DNA from: Paenisporosarcina sp. HGH0030
GTDB taxonomy: Bacteria > Bacillota > Bacilli > Bacillales_A > Planococcaceae
Reading direction: 5' to 3'
NCBI RefSeq assembly: GCF_000411295.1
Contig: NZ_KE150421.1
Span: 255,265 to 319,264, forward strand
DNA length: 64,000 nucleotides
Position 1 is the first letter of the stretch, and the number at the start of each line of letters is the position of its first letter. This document shows positions 18,004-25,925 of the stretch, one piece after another. Under the pieces are notes generated by a model. It worked only from the letters and a program-made list of their open reading frames with translations, was not told the DNA's origin and ran no database searches. Made by a program: the position numbers and the translations under genes.

Positions 18004-18109
18004 GAGATAATTGGTTAGTTGTCCCAATAAGGACAAAAGTTGCCCCCATCAACCGAATAGTTGCCCCAATAAGCATCAAAGTTGCCCCTATAACTATCAA
18101 AATCCCCAG
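17999..18109 (+). repeat. Dispersed repeat family A, copy 1: four 21-bp units
   Basis: A boundary sequence TTAGGAG-ATAATTGGTTAG leads into four consecutive 21-bp units (18017, 18038, 18059 and 18080), each AGTTGYCCC followed by a variable dozen bases, and then a partial AATCCCC. Because 21 is a multiple of three, spurious open frames reading VAPIxxK arise. Related copies are at about 24020-24092 and 58132-58234 in the opposite orientation. Confidence 0.85.
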
Positions 18110-18168
18110 ATTAATAGAAATAAACCGAACAAGCCCCGCATATACTACCCGAAAAGGGGGGCTGCGGC

Positions 18169-18729
18169 ATGAAATTCACAAATAAATGGATCATCGCTTG
18201 CATAATTACCGTTGGCATCATCGCAACGATACAAATCCAGGAACGAAATGACCAAACTTCACAACTTCGCACTCTGTTCACGGAAGGGAAAGACCTACAA
18301 ATGGTTCGCGAGTTCGTACTCGCTCAGTTTCCAACAAGCTCAACACCAGAACTCATCCCTGTGTCTGCACCCACAAAGGACCCTATGATACCGACGATGG
18401 CTTCGTATGAATCTATGCAACCATATGAAGAAGGCGTGCTTGTTTCCTATGATACCGCGATACAAGTGGTCGCCCGCGAAGATGGCATTATTCTGTTTAC
18501 TGGGCACACCCGACATACTGGGAAAACGATGACCGTCCTGTATGATAACGGAGATACGGTGACGTATGGATTTGTGGAGAATTTTTCTAATTTACCTTAT
18601 ACCGCGGTTGCTGCCAATGACTTAATTGCAGAAGTAGAGCCTGGTTCCATGTTCGTGAAAGTTGAACGTGATGGAGAATTGCTTGAACCGACAGCGATTA
18701 AGGAATGGATGAATGATGTACTTCAATAA
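18169..18729 (+). CDS. spoIVFA: SpoIVFA-like sporulation protein (inactive M23 fold)
   Basis: SpoIVFA holds and restrains the SpoIVFB protease in the outer forespore membrane during the sigma-K checkpoint. The 186-residue protein has one membrane helix at about 6-22 and a C-terminal LytM/M23-like beta-fold (GIILFTGHTRHTGKTMTVLY, then FVKVERDGELLEP). The metal-binding HxG and HxH motifs of active M23 enzymes are not seen, as expected for SpoIVFA. It is shorter than B. subtilis SpoIVFA. GGGGGG-CTGCGGC precedes the ATG. It overlaps spoIVFB by 17 bases. Confidence 0.85.
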   Translation: MKFTNKWIIACIITVGIIATIQIQERNDQTSQLRTLFTEGKDLQMVREFVLAQFPTSSTPELIPVSAPTKDPMIPTMASYESMQPYEEGVLVSYDTAIQVVAREDGIILFTGHTRHTGKTMTVLYDNGDTVTYGFVENFSNLPYTAVAANDLIAEVEPGSMFVKVERDGELLEPTAIKEWMNDVLQ

Positions 18730-19315
18730 GATTCGCATGCATCCCATCATGATCCCCATCATTATCTACCTGATTGCGACTGCACAACTCGCACATTACA
18801 GCATCATTATCGGCTCATTACTCATTCATGAGCTAGGACATATTGCGGTAGCAAAATGGACGGGCCTTAAGATGACCAGTTGTACCATTCTTCCGTATGG
18901 GGGAGAAATAAAAATTAAGAACCTTCTTTTAGCTCCGACTCATCATCAGTGGCTCATTGCGATTGCTGGGCCACTTGCAACGGCTATTCTCTATTTAGTT
19001 GCGCAACCTTTCCAATTTCCTGGACAGGCTTTTTTTAATGAAGTCCAGTTGACTATACTAGCATTGAATTTAATTCCGATTTTGCCGCTGGACGGTGGAC
19101 AAGCGCTGAAATCTATCTTGCCCAAACGTTATCACGAGATGCTATTAGCGTTGTCTATCAGTCTTTCAACACTTTTTATAGTAGTGACATTTGACCAACT
19201 CCATTTGGCATTGATTTTCACATTTATCGCATTACAAAATATTCGCTCATGGCAATATCGAAAATATGAGGAAGCATTCTATAAAATTGTGACGAAGCAG
19301 TTGACGCTGCCTTAG
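18713..19315 (+). CDS. spoIVFB: SpoIVFB intramembrane zinc protease lacking a CBS domain
   Basis: A site-2-protease family enzyme that cleaves pro-sigma-K. Of its 200 residues, HELGH (39-43) is the zinc site and D127 in LNLIPILPLDGG is the third ligand. About six membrane helices are present. The B. subtilis protein has roughly 90 further residues forming an ATP-sensing CBS domain; here the ORF stops right after the last helix region (NIRSWQYRKYEEAFYKIV). No frameshifted CBS remnant is possible downstream because the L21 leader follows at once. An alternative start is ATG 18716. Confidence 0.9.
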   Translation: MMYFNKIRMHPIMIPIIIYLIATAQLAHYSIIIGSLLIHELGHIAVAKWTGLKMTSCTILPYGGEIKIKNLLLAPTHHQWLIAIAGPLATAILYLVAQPFQFPGQAFFNEVQLTILALNLIPILPLDGGQALKSILPKRYHEMLLALSISLSTLFIVVTFDQLHLALIFTFIALQNIRSWQYRKYEEAFYKIVTKQLTLP

Positions 19316-19329
19316 CATTATGGTAAAGT
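19301..19329 (+). promoter_or_regulatory. Promoter of the rplU operon inside the end of spoIVFB
   Basis: A -35 TTGACG (19301-19306) is 17 bases before TAAAGT (19324-19329), giving a predicted start near 19336, just before the L21 leader. Confidence 0.55.
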
Positions 19330-19335
19330 TTTAAT

Positions 19336-19440
19336 GTTATTGTTTGTAGCACCCGTGCTACTACAACCGCTCTGAAGAGGTTAAAGTATCTGCAAAGATC
19401 ACCTCATTTTAAGGCGAGTCTGAGTCTAAGAGGAGGTGCA
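19336..19440 (+). ncRNA. Ribosomal protein L21 leader
   Basis: This structured leader between promoter and rplU carries a perfect stem GTAGCA-CCCG-TGCTAC (19346-19361) followed by CTACAACCGCTCTGAAGAGG, then a second region reaching into the ribosome site AAGAGGAGG. This matches the Firmicutes L21 leader seen upstream of rplU-prp-rpmA, thought to mediate autoregulation by L21. Boundaries are approximate. Confidence 0.75.
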
Positions 19441-19445
19441 GTAAA

Positions 19446-19754
19446 ATGTACGCAATTATCGAAACTGGTGGTAAGCAAATCAAAGTTGAAAAAGGTCAAG
19501 AAATCTACATCGAAAAATTAGGTGTTGATGCTGAAGACGTTTTCACATTTGACAAAGTATTATTCGTAGGTGGAGACAACGTGAAAGTTGGAGTTCCTTT
19601 CGTTGAAGGAGCAACAGTAAAAGCTACAGTCGTGAAAAACGGCCGTGGTAAAAAAATCACAGTTTTCAAATACAAAGCGAAAAAGAACTACCGTAAAAAA
19701 CAAGGTCATCGTCAACCTTACACAAAACTTGTGATTGATTCAATCAACCTATAA
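19446..19754 (+). CDS. rplU: 50S ribosomal protein L21
   Basis: A 102-residue 23S rRNA-binding protein. The start [11 protein letters not shown] and the end [19 protein letters not shown] are the family signatures. It is preceded by AAGAGGAGGTG and followed by prp and rpmA as in all Bacillales. Confidence 0.98.
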   Translation: MYAIIETGGKQIKVEKGQEIYIEKLGVDAEDVFTFDKVLFVGGDNVKVGVPFVEGATVKATVVKNGRGKKITVFKYKAKKNYRKKQGHRQPYTKLVIDSINL

Positions 19755-19766
19755 GATGTGTGAACG

Positions 19767-20102
19767 ATGATAACTGTAACGATTGAAAAAGATCAATCCA
19801 ATCACATTCATTCTTTTGAAATGAAAGGCCATGCAGAATTTGCCGAGCATGGAAAAGATTTAGTTTGTGCAGCTGCAACCGCTGTTTCTTTTGGAGCAGT
19901 CAATGCAATCGCTGAACTTACGAAAGTCCTTCCAGACGTGAAGCAAGGGCAAGACGGTGGGTTTCTCAAAGTCTCGTTTCCGCAAGATCTGGTTTCAACT
20001 GTGAATGATCAAGTGCAATTAATTGTACAAGCGATGATTGTTTCTTTACAAACGATTGAACAAGATTATGGACAATATATAAAAATAACCTTCAAAAAGT
20101 AG
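19767..20102 (+). CDS. prp: Ribosomal-processing cysteine protease Prp
   Basis: Prp removes the N-terminal extension of ribosomal protein L27. The 111 residues carry the catalytic pair H22 and C34 in GHAEFAEHGKDLVCAAATA, at the same positions as in S. aureus Prp. The gene lies between rplU and rpmA, and its substrate L27 (next gene) has the matching cleavage extension. Confidence 0.95.
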   Translation: MITVTIEKDQSNHIHSFEMKGHAEFAEHGKDLVCAAATAVSFGAVNAIAELTKVLPDVKQGQDGGFLKVSFPQDLVSTVNDQVQLIVQAMIVSLQTIEQDYGQYIKITFKK

Positions 20103-20117
20103 GGGGTGAAACAAATG

Positions 20118-20408
20118 ATGTTAAGATTAGATCTTCAGTTTTTCGCATCGAAAAAAGGAGTAGGTTCGACTCGTAACGGACGTGACTCACAATCAAAACG
20201 CCTTGGCGCTAAACGTGCTGATGGTCAAATGGTTTCAGGTGGTTCAATTTTATACCGTCAACGCGGTACTAAAATTTATCCAGGTGAAAACGTAGGCCGT
20301 GGTGGAGATGACACACTTTTTGCGAAAGTTGACGGAGTTGTACGCTTTGAGCGTTATGGCCGCGACAAGAAAAAAGTTAGTGTATATCCTGTAGCTCAAG
20401 AAGCTTAA
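20118..20408 (+). CDS. rpmA: 50S ribosomal protein L27 with Prp-cleaved extension
   Basis: A 96-residue precursor. The extension LRLDLQFF precedes [12 protein letters not shown]; Prp cuts after FF. The ATG at 20118 is chosen because it gives the standard [10 protein letters not shown]-terminus and an AGGGGGTGA site (20101-20109) at 8 bases; GTG 20106 is inside that site and ATG 20115 is the other option. Confidence 0.97.
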   Translation: MLRLDLQFFASKKGVGSTRNGRDSQSKRLGAKRADGQMVSGGSILYRQRGTKIYPGENVGRGGDDTLFAKVDGVVRFERYGRDKKKVSVYPVAQEA

Positions 20409-20419
20409 TTCAAACAGCC

Positions 20420-20447
20420 AAAGGACTGCATAACTGCAGTCCTTTTT
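20420..20447 (+). terminator. Terminator after rpmA
   Basis: The perfect stem AAAGGACTGCA / TGCAGTCCTTT with loop TAAC is followed by TTTTCTTTTT. Confidence 0.92.
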
Positions 20448-20502
20448 CTTTTTATCAAAAAGTGTTTACATTTGCATAGAAAACTCTAGATTAGAGGAAC
20501 TC

Positions 20503-20722
20503 TATGTCTAGCTCCAAGCACATACCTGCACCTACGGGTCGGTCCCTCATGCGAAGGTAAGCGTTCGAATTGTTTACTCCTGCGGTTACTCGTCGCAGAG
20601 GAAACCTTGCTCCTGCGATTACTCGTCGCAGAGGAAACCTTGCTCCTGCGATTACTCGTCGCAAAGGAAACCTTCCTTTCAACGTCGGCGTCAAGTTAGA
20701 CTTGTGCTTTGCGCTTTTCTTT
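20503..20722. repeat. Dispersed repeat family B, copy 1: miniature element with three 33-bp units
   Basis: This fills most of the 384-base gene-free spacer 20409-20792. The left edge TGTCTAGCTCCAAGCACA and the right edge TGTGCTTTGCGCTTTTC contain a 7-bp inverted repeat (AAGCACA 20516-20522 with TGTGCTT 20703-20709). Inside are three exact-period 33-bp units starting at 20577, 20610 and 20643, each CTCCTGCGRTTACTCGTCGC plus RAGGAAACCTT. No protein is supported here; open frames on both strands are products of the repeat. Confidence 0.75.
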
Positions 20723-20743
20723 TTTGCAACAAAATCGCTTTAT

Positions 20744-20757
20744 TTCTTGGTATACTT
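20744..20757 (+). promoter_or_regulatory. Possible extended -10 promoter of spo0B-obgE
   Basis: TTGGTATACT carries TGG-TATACT, an extended -10 form, about 40 bases before the spo0B start. No good -35 is seen. Confidence 0.35.
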
Positions 20758-20792
20758 AGGAATTGAGACTAGCATAATGGAGAGTGTGATGT

Positions 20793-21323
20793 ATGACCGA
20801 AAAAACGTTTTCAATAAATGAGGCACTGCGATTTGCACGCCATGATTTTTTGAATCAGTTGCAACTAATCAAAATGAATATTGATCTTGCTCGACTGGAA
20901 GACGCAAAGGCGGCAATAGATCACTACTCTACAGAAGCTAAAGCGTTTTATGAACTTTCGAAAATGGATTTACCACGCACGACAGAGTGGCTTCAGACTG
21001 CCAATTGGCGTTTCCCTGGATTTCAAGTAAGCATTTCCAGTAACATCGAATCAGATTGCAACCTATTGTTGGATGAGCAAGTCCAAGATGTACTTGAACA
21101 AACAACAAAACTGTTACACGAACAATTAAATCCTTATACAGAACAACTATTGCACATTCATATAGTGTGTAACCCGACGACATTTAAACTGACGTTTGAT
21201 GCGAACGGAGAATGGGAACCCATTCAACAAGAACTTTCAAAAGAATCGCAAGTTTCACTGACCCATGAATGCAAAACGACCAAGAATTGGCGTTTTCATA
21301 TAGAAGAAAGCAAGGAGGGATAG
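20793..21323 (+). CDS. spo0B: Sporulation initiation phosphotransferase Spo0B
   Basis: Spo0B passes phosphate from Spo0F to Spo0A. The 176 residues begin with the four-helix-bundle dimer domain whose motif ARHDFLNQLQLIKMNIDLA contains the phosphorylated His17. The C-terminal half is a degenerate histidine-kinase ATPase fold without nucleotide motifs. It is placed directly before obgE, as in B. subtilis. It supports a spore-forming host. Confidence 0.92.
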   Translation: MTEKTFSINEALRFARHDFLNQLQLIKMNIDLARLEDAKAAIDHYSTEAKAFYELSKMDLPRTTEWLQTANWRFPGFQVSISSNIESDCNLLLDEQVQDVLEQTTKLLHEQLNPYTEQLLHIHIVCNPTTFKLTFDANGEWEPIQQELSKESQVSLTHECKTTKNWRFHIEESKEG

Positions 21324-21326
21324 TCA

Positions 21327-22616
21327 ATGTTTGTCGATCACGTAAAGATATTCATTAAAGGCGGAGATGGCGGAGATGGTATGGTCGCGTTTCGTCGTGA
21401 AAAGTATGTACCAAATGGTGGTCCTGCAGGTGGAGATGGTGGCCGAGGAGGGAACGTAATCTTTGAAGTTGAAGAAGGATTACGTACGTTAATGGATTTC
21501 CGTTATAAACGTCATTTCAAAGCAGACCGTGGCGATCACGGACAAAGTAAAGGAATGCACGGACGCGGAGCGGAAGATTTAATCGTTAAAGTTCCACCTG
21601 GTACAGTCGTAATGGCTGAAGAAGGCGGACCGGTACTGGCTGATTTAGTTGAGCATGGTCAAAGAGCGGTTATTGCAAAAGGTGGACGTGGAGGGCGCGG
21701 GAACTGCCGTTTTGCAACACCTCAAAATCCAGCACCTGAGTTGTCTGAAAAAGGTGAACCAGGACAAGAAATTGAAGTGGTTTTAGAGCTTAAAGTATTG
21801 GCTGATGTAGGTTTGGTTGGATTCCCAAGCGTTGGGAAATCTACATTGCTGTCTGTGGTTTCAGCAGCGAAACCAAAAATTGCAGCGTATCATTTTACAA
21901 CAATCGTTCCTAACCTTGGAATGGTTGAAACAACTGATGGTCGTAGCTTTGCGATGGCCGATTTGCCAGGTCTTATCGAAGGCGCAAGCCAAGGTGTAGG
22001 TCTTGGACATCAATTCCTTCGTCATATCGAACGTACACGCGTAATCGTTCACGTAATTGATATGTCTGGTATTGAAGGTCGCGATCCTTATGATGATTAT
22101 GTGACGATTAATGAAGAGCTTCGTCAATATAACTTGCGTTTGACGGAACGTCCTCAATTGATTGTGGCGAACAAAATGGACATGCCTGATGCAGAAGAAA
22201 ACTTGGCTGAATTCCGAAAGAAATTACCGGAAGATGTGAAGATTTTCCCGATTTCGGCACTTTCACGCAAAGGGTTGAATGAACTTTTATTCGCAGTTGC
22301 AGATTTACTTGAAGTAACTGAAGAATTCTTAATTCACGAAATGGCTGAAGAAGAATCAGATAAAACAGTTCTTTACAAACACCAATCTGAACGTGATGGC
22401 TTCGAAATTTCACGTGACGACGATGGAGCTTATGTATTAAGTGGTTCATCAATCGAACGCTTATTCAAGATGACCGACTTCTCTCGCGAAGACGCGATTC
22501 GTCGTTTCGCACGTCAACTTCGTGGTATGGGTGTTGATGAAGCATTGCGTGAACGTGGTGCGGAAAATGGTGATACAGTAAGACTCCTTGAATTCGAATT
22601 TGAATTCATCGAATAG
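21327..22616 (+). CDS. obgE: Obg family GTPase
   Basis: An essential ribosome-associated GTPase linked to 50S assembly, stringent response and sporulation entry. The 429 residues show the Gly-rich Obg fold (1-158), the G domain with GFPSVGKST, the [10 protein letters not shown]3 and NKMD G4, and the C-terminal OCT domain from about residue 350. It follows spo0B by 3 bases. Confidence 0.97.
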   Translation: MFVDHVKIFIKGGDGGDGMVAFRREKYVPNGGPAGGDGGRGGNVIFEVEEGLRTLMDFRYKRHFKADRGDHGQSKGMHGRGAEDLIVKVPPGTVVMAEEGGPVLADLVEHGQRAVIAKGGRGGRGNCRFATPQNPAPELSEKGEPGQEIEVVLELKVLADVGLVGFPSVGKSTLLSVVSAAKPKIAAYHFTTIVPNLGMVETTDGRSFAMADLPGLIEGASQGVGLGHQFLRHIERTRVIVHVIDMSGIEGRDPYDDYVTINEELRQYNLRLTERPQLIVANKMDMPDAEENLAEFRKKLPEDVKIFPISALSRKGLNELLFAVADLLEVTEEFLIHEMAEEESDKTVLYKHQSERDGFEISRDDDGAYVLSGSSIERLFKMTDFSREDAIRRFARQLRGMGVDEALRERGAENGDTVRLLEFEFEFIE

Positions 22617-22633
22617 AAAGTGAGGATGGACAT

Positions 22634-23089
22634 ATGAAAGACGTATCTGAACAACGGTTTTATTTAGTGCGTGAAGATGTGCTGACGGAAGCGATGCAAA
22701 AAACGCTTGATGCAAAGCAGTTATTGCAAAGTGGAGAAGTCGCATCGATATGGGACGCGGTGAAAAAAGTGGACCTGTCACGTAGCGCTTATTATAAATA
22801 TCGGGATGCTGTCTTTCCATTCCATTCCATTGTACGGGAACGTATTTTAACGGTGTTTTTACAACTGGAAGATCGTAAAGGAACGCTTGCGACATTATTG
22901 AATACAGTGGCTGAAGCACAGTGTAACGTGTTGACAATCCATCAGACGATTCCCATTCAAGGTCGTGCCAATGTGACACTGTCACTTGATGTCACAGCCA
23001 TGAATGTGCAATTGGATGATTTAATTCAACAATTGAAACGGCTGGATTTTGTCGAGTCAGCGGAAGTCATCAGTTCCGGCGCATCTTAA
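22634..23089 (+). CDS. pheB: ACT-domain protein PheB
   Basis: The 151 residues have an N-terminal helical part with a possible HTH (AKQLLQSGEVASIWDAVKKV, SRSAYYKYRDAVFPF) and a C-terminal ACT domain (ILTVFLQLEDRKGTLATLLN). It was once thought to be a chorismate mutase subunit; a ligand-sensing regulatory role next to pheA is more likely. It is 12 bases upstream of the pheA start. Confidence 0.88.
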   Translation: MKDVSEQRFYLVREDVLTEAMQKTLDAKQLLQSGEVASIWDAVKKVDLSRSAYYKYRDAVFPFHSIVRERILTVFLQLEDRKGTLATLLNTVAEAQCNVLTIHQTIPIQGRANVTLSLDVTAMNVQLDDLIQQLKRLDFVESAEVISSGAS

Positions 23090-23101
23090 GGAGTGTCTTA
23101 T

Positions 23102-23974
23102 ATGTTAACTAAAGATTGGGAATCACGTGTTGCTTATTTAGGACCGGAAGCATCTTTTACACATTTAGCAGCAGGAACGGTCTTTGCAGGGGAATGGTTG
23201 ATGCCGTATGCAACAATTCCAGAATGCATTGAAGCGGTGGCGAACGGGGAAGTTGAATTTGCCGTGGTACCACTGGAAAATGCACTGGAAGGTTCTGTGC
23301 CGTTAACAATTGATTATTTGTTTCACGATGTGGAACTGCATGTTTCGGCAGAAATTTTATCACCGATTGAGCAACATTTTATGGTACATCCTGAGCAAGT
23401 GGAGAATTGGCAAGATATCAAAATGGTCTATTCACATCCACATGCACTGGCCCAGTGCCATAAATATTTGTATTATCGATTTCGCGGAGTACCTCTGGAA
23501 CAAACTACATCAACTGCAGCCGCAGCGAAATATGTAGCAGAGAATCCAGACCGGACGATTGCAGCAATCGGCAATGATTTTGCCGCAAAGAAATATGGAC
23601 TGACCATTGTGGAACCAAATATCCATGATTTTCATTTTAATCATACACGGTTTTTTGTTCTTCAGAAGAAGAACATCCGTCTTGATAAAACGGGTCATGA
23701 CAACTCACCCAAAACGACCCTTATGATTAAGTTGCCTGTAGACGACCGATCGGGTGCTTTGCATCAAGTATTGTCGGTATTCGCTTGGCGTCAGCTGAAT
23801 TTAAGCAAAATTGAGTCTCGTCCATTAAAAACAGGGCTCGGTCATTATTTCTTTATTATGGATGTACTAGAAGATGAACAAGCTGTCATGATGCAAGGAG
23901 CGAAAGAAGAACTACGCGCTTTAGGGTGCGAAGTGAAATCTCTCGGTACATATTTTACATACAAAAAGGAATGA
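23102..23974 (+). CDS. pheA: Prephenate dehydratase
   Basis: Converts prephenate to phenylpyruvate in phenylalanine synthesis. It has 290 residues from ATG 23102 (AAGGAGTG at 6 bases; an in-frame GTG 23093 lies within that site). The catalytic domain starts VAYLGPEASFTHLAA. The C-terminal ACT regulatory domain carries LSKIESRPLKTGLGHYFF, where ESRP binds Phe. Feedback inhibition by phenylalanine is expected. Confidence 0.96.
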   Translation: MLTKDWESRVAYLGPEASFTHLAAGTVFAGEWLMPYATIPECIEAVANGEVEFAVVPLENALEGSVPLTIDYLFHDVELHVSAEILSPIEQHFMVHPEQVENWQDIKMVYSHPHALAQCHKYLYYRFRGVPLEQTTSTAAAAKYVAENPDRTIAAIGNDFAAKKYGLTIVEPNIHDFHFNHTRFFVLQKKNIRLDKTGHDNSPKTTLMIKLPVDDRSGALHQVLSVFAWRQLNLSKIESRPLKTGLGHYFFIMDVLEDEQAVMMQGAKEELRALGCEVKSLGTYFTYKKE

Positions 23975-24004
23975 CCGCGGATTGCGCAGTCATTCCTTTT
24001 TTGT
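23963..24004 (+). terminator. Terminator overlapping the pheA stop
   Basis: AAGGAATGAC pairs with GTCATTCCTT across a 13-base loop and is followed by a T run. The pheA stop codon lies inside the left arm. Confidence 0.85.
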
Positions 24005-24019
24005 TTTTGAGAACCATTA

Positions 24020-24092
24020 ACCGAAAATGTACCCTCTTTGGAGCAACTTTCACTGGTTTGGAGAGCAACTAACCATTTTCCTCCTAATTGAG
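24020..24092 (-). repeat. Dispersed repeat family A, copy 2 (degenerate)
   Basis: Read on the minus strand, TTAGGAGGAAAATGGTTAG leads to AGTTGCTCTCC and then a second AGTTGCTCC, a decayed form of the family A array. The rest of the 23975-24240 spacer holds GCATCCGCGGAAAGGGAGCA (about 24160-24179), which looks like part of another common Bacillales intergenic repeat, and the niaR terminator. Confidence 0.7.
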
Positions 24093-24195
24093 TTCCCATA
24101 CCATTACGCAACAGAAGAATCACTCATTGTAGCTTGCGATCGTCTTGCCAAGAACCCAAAGCATCCGCGGAAAGGGAGCAGCATTTCCCCATTTT

Positions 24196-24236
24196 TATAA
24201 AAAAGGACGTCATTGTATATAGCGCAATGACGTCCT
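24196..24236 (-). terminator. Terminator of niaR
   Basis: The perfect 13-bp stem AAGGACGTCATTG / CAATGACGTCCTT is preceded on the plus strand by an A run, which is a T run on the minus strand. Confidence 0.88.
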
Positions 24237-24240
24237 TCTC

Positions 24241-24819
24241 TTATTCCTCATCCGCCAAATATCCTTTTTTACGCATACCCTCAACTGCTGCTTCTAGGAA
24301 TTCGCCTGAAGAGGCGGCAATCAAATGCAAATGAATGCCATCCGTCAGTTCGGATAAGTAACTGGCACTCGTTTCTTCCACGCGTGTCAAAAACAAATCG
24401 ACTTCATGGCGGTTCGCCACCATGATGGATGCGGTCAGTTCACCATAAACAGGATGTTCGACAGTTACATTTTTTACAGTGACCCCTGCATCTACCAAGG
24501 TGTACAATTCGTCCCGCGCATCGGCAGGAGTATGCACACATGCGATTTGGCGTTCGAACGCATGGCTTACACTTAATTGCTTCATATATACATAACCTTG
24601 GCTCGTGGCCAAAATCGGTTCGTTGCGAGCTTTTAATAAAGTCATGTCCCCAACGATTACTTGGCGGCTGACGCCAGCTTGTTTAGCCAATTCCGTGCCT
24701 TTGATTGGCTCGGAAGCTTCTTTTAGCAAGTTGAGTAATTGATGACGTCTTTCTTCTCCTAATAATTTCTTCAAGATGATCCCGTCCTTTTCATGCATAT
24801 CTATAGCACGTGTACTCAT
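24241..24819 (-). CDS. niaR: Niacin-responsive repressor NiaR (YrxA)
   Basis: A nicotinate-binding repressor of NAD synthesis genes. The 192 residues have an N-terminal HTH (GTELAKQAGVSRQVIVGDM) and a C-terminal 3H domain with the three conserved His motifs (EHPVYGEL, ANRHEVDLFL, GIHLHLIA). In B. subtilis it sits beside nadBCA and a NifS-like gene; none of these is here, so its targets lie elsewhere. An internal Met at 24798 is an alternative start. Confidence 0.9.
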   Translation of the reverse strand: MSTRAIDMHEKDGIILKKLLGEERRHQLLNLLKEASEPIKGTELAKQAGVSRQVIVGDMTLLKARNEPILATSQGYVYMKQLSVSHAFERQIACVHTPADARDELYTLVDAGVTVKNVTVEHPVYGELTASIMVANRHEVDLFLTRVEETSASYLSELTDGIHLHLIAASSGEFLEAAVEGMRKKGYLADEE

Positions 24820-24896
24820 AGTTTATCATGTACAGCAATTATGTGACCAAATCAAAATGCGATTCATAGGATACATAGATGAAAGGGGGAATTATT

Positions 24897-25922
24897 TTGC
24901 ACGTACATGTTGTGCAAAAAGGAGACACACTGTGGAAAATTGCTAAGCAATATGGTGTTTCTTTTGATGAAGTGAAACGTTTGAATGCCCATTTGGCAAA
25001 TCCCGATTATATCGTCCCTGGCATGAAGATCTTCGTGCCGCAAAAGACGGCAAAAACGCAAGGAATGGCTGAACACCCGTTCACTAACGAAAGACCAGTG
25101 AAAAAAATGAAGGAGGAATACACAATGGAGCCAGCTCCCAAGCCGATTCCTCAACCTGCACCGCCAATCCATAAACCGACGATGAAACCAATGCCACAAC
25201 CAATGCCACAACCAATGCCACAACCAATGCCACAACCGATGCCACAACCAATGCCACAACCAATGCCGCAGCCAATGCCACAACCAATTAATCAAAACAT
25301 AGCAATGACACAAATGATGCCTCAATATATGGGCATTCCATATGGATGGATTCCAGTCCCTGACATGGACGTACATTTGCAAGTAAATTTACCACAGCAT
25401 GCAGCTCCTGCACCTGCACCAAAACCGATGCCGATGCCTGCACCAAAACCGATGCCAATGCCTGCACCAAAACCGGTACCGAAAGCTCCGCCTAAGTCGT
25501 CACAAGGATGGCAATTACTTGATTCCAGTTCACTTGAAATGGAATCATCACTGCAAATGCCGACATTGCCACCTCAGTACCATCCTCAGCCGCCTTGTGG
25601 TTGTGGGGCACCGCCACCACCACCATGCGGATGTGGAGCACCGAAACCTTGTGGTTGTGGAAGACAGCATTACGGTCAACAACCAGGATATGGGCAAAAT
25701 CCATACCCAACTCCTTATCCAACTCAAACCATGGGTGAAGAAATGGATAGCAATTATATGATGCCACAACAAATGATGCCTCAATATATGATGCCACAAC
25801 AAATGATGCCTAACCAAATGATGCCTCAGCATATGTCTCCATTCATGGCATGCATGCCTTGTCATATGTGGCCCGCTCCACAAGGGCATATGGGTTATCC
25901 GAATCCCGTTCGCCACTATTAA
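24897..25922 (+). CDS. safA: Spore coat assembly protein SafA
   Basis: SafA organises the inner spore coat. Starting at TTG 24897 (AAAGGGGG 7 bases upstream; the in-frame ATG 24879 overlaps that site) it has 341 residues. LysM lies at about 1-45 (VHVVQKGDTLWKIAKQYGV). The rest is low complexity: eight perfect-period MPQP units (25191-25286), PMPMPAPK repeats, a Cys-rich CGCGAPPPPPCGCG stretch, then MMPQ/QYMMPQQ repeats. LysM targets spore cortex or coat-cortex boundary; the Cys/Pro/Met-rich tail probably crosslinks. The tail diverges strongly from B. subtilis SafA and is expected to vary in length by repeat slippage. Confidence 0.9.
   Translation: MHVHVVQKGDTLWKIAKQYGVSFDEVKRLNAHLANPDYIVPGMKIFVPQKTAKTQGMAEHPFTNERPVKKMKEEYTMEPAPKPIPQPAPPIHKPTMKPMPQPMPQPMPQPMPQPMPQPMPQPMPQPMPQPINQNIAMTQMMPQYMGIPYGWIPVPDMDVHLQVNLPQHAAPAPAPKPMPMPAPKPMPMPAPKPVPKAPPKSSQGWQLLDSSSLEMESSLQMPTLPPQYHPQPPCGCGAPPPPPCGCGAPKPCGCGRQHYGQQPGYGQNPYPTPYPTQTMGEEMDSNYMMPQQMMPQYMMPQQMMPNQMMPQHMSPFMACMPCHMWPAPQGHMGYPNPVRHY
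25191..25286 (+). repeat. Eight 12-bp coding repeats inside safA
   Basis: ATGCCACAACCA is repeated eight times with only third-base changes, encoding MPQP each time. The array is slippage-prone but remains in frame. Confidence 0.95.
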
Positions 25923-25925
25923 AAA

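Noticed and set aside
17958-18185. Open frame with VAPI repeats after the NERD gene
   Set aside because: It is read through the 21-bp units of family A; a similar false frame occurs at 58134-58376 on the minus strand.
20577-20675. Possible CRISPR array
   Set aside because: The 33-bp units are contiguous with no unique spacers, and no cas genes are present.
20491-20821. Open frames on both strands rich in RFPLRRV or TRRRGNLAPA
   Set aside because: They are produced by the 33-bp repeat array of family B and lack ribosome sites.
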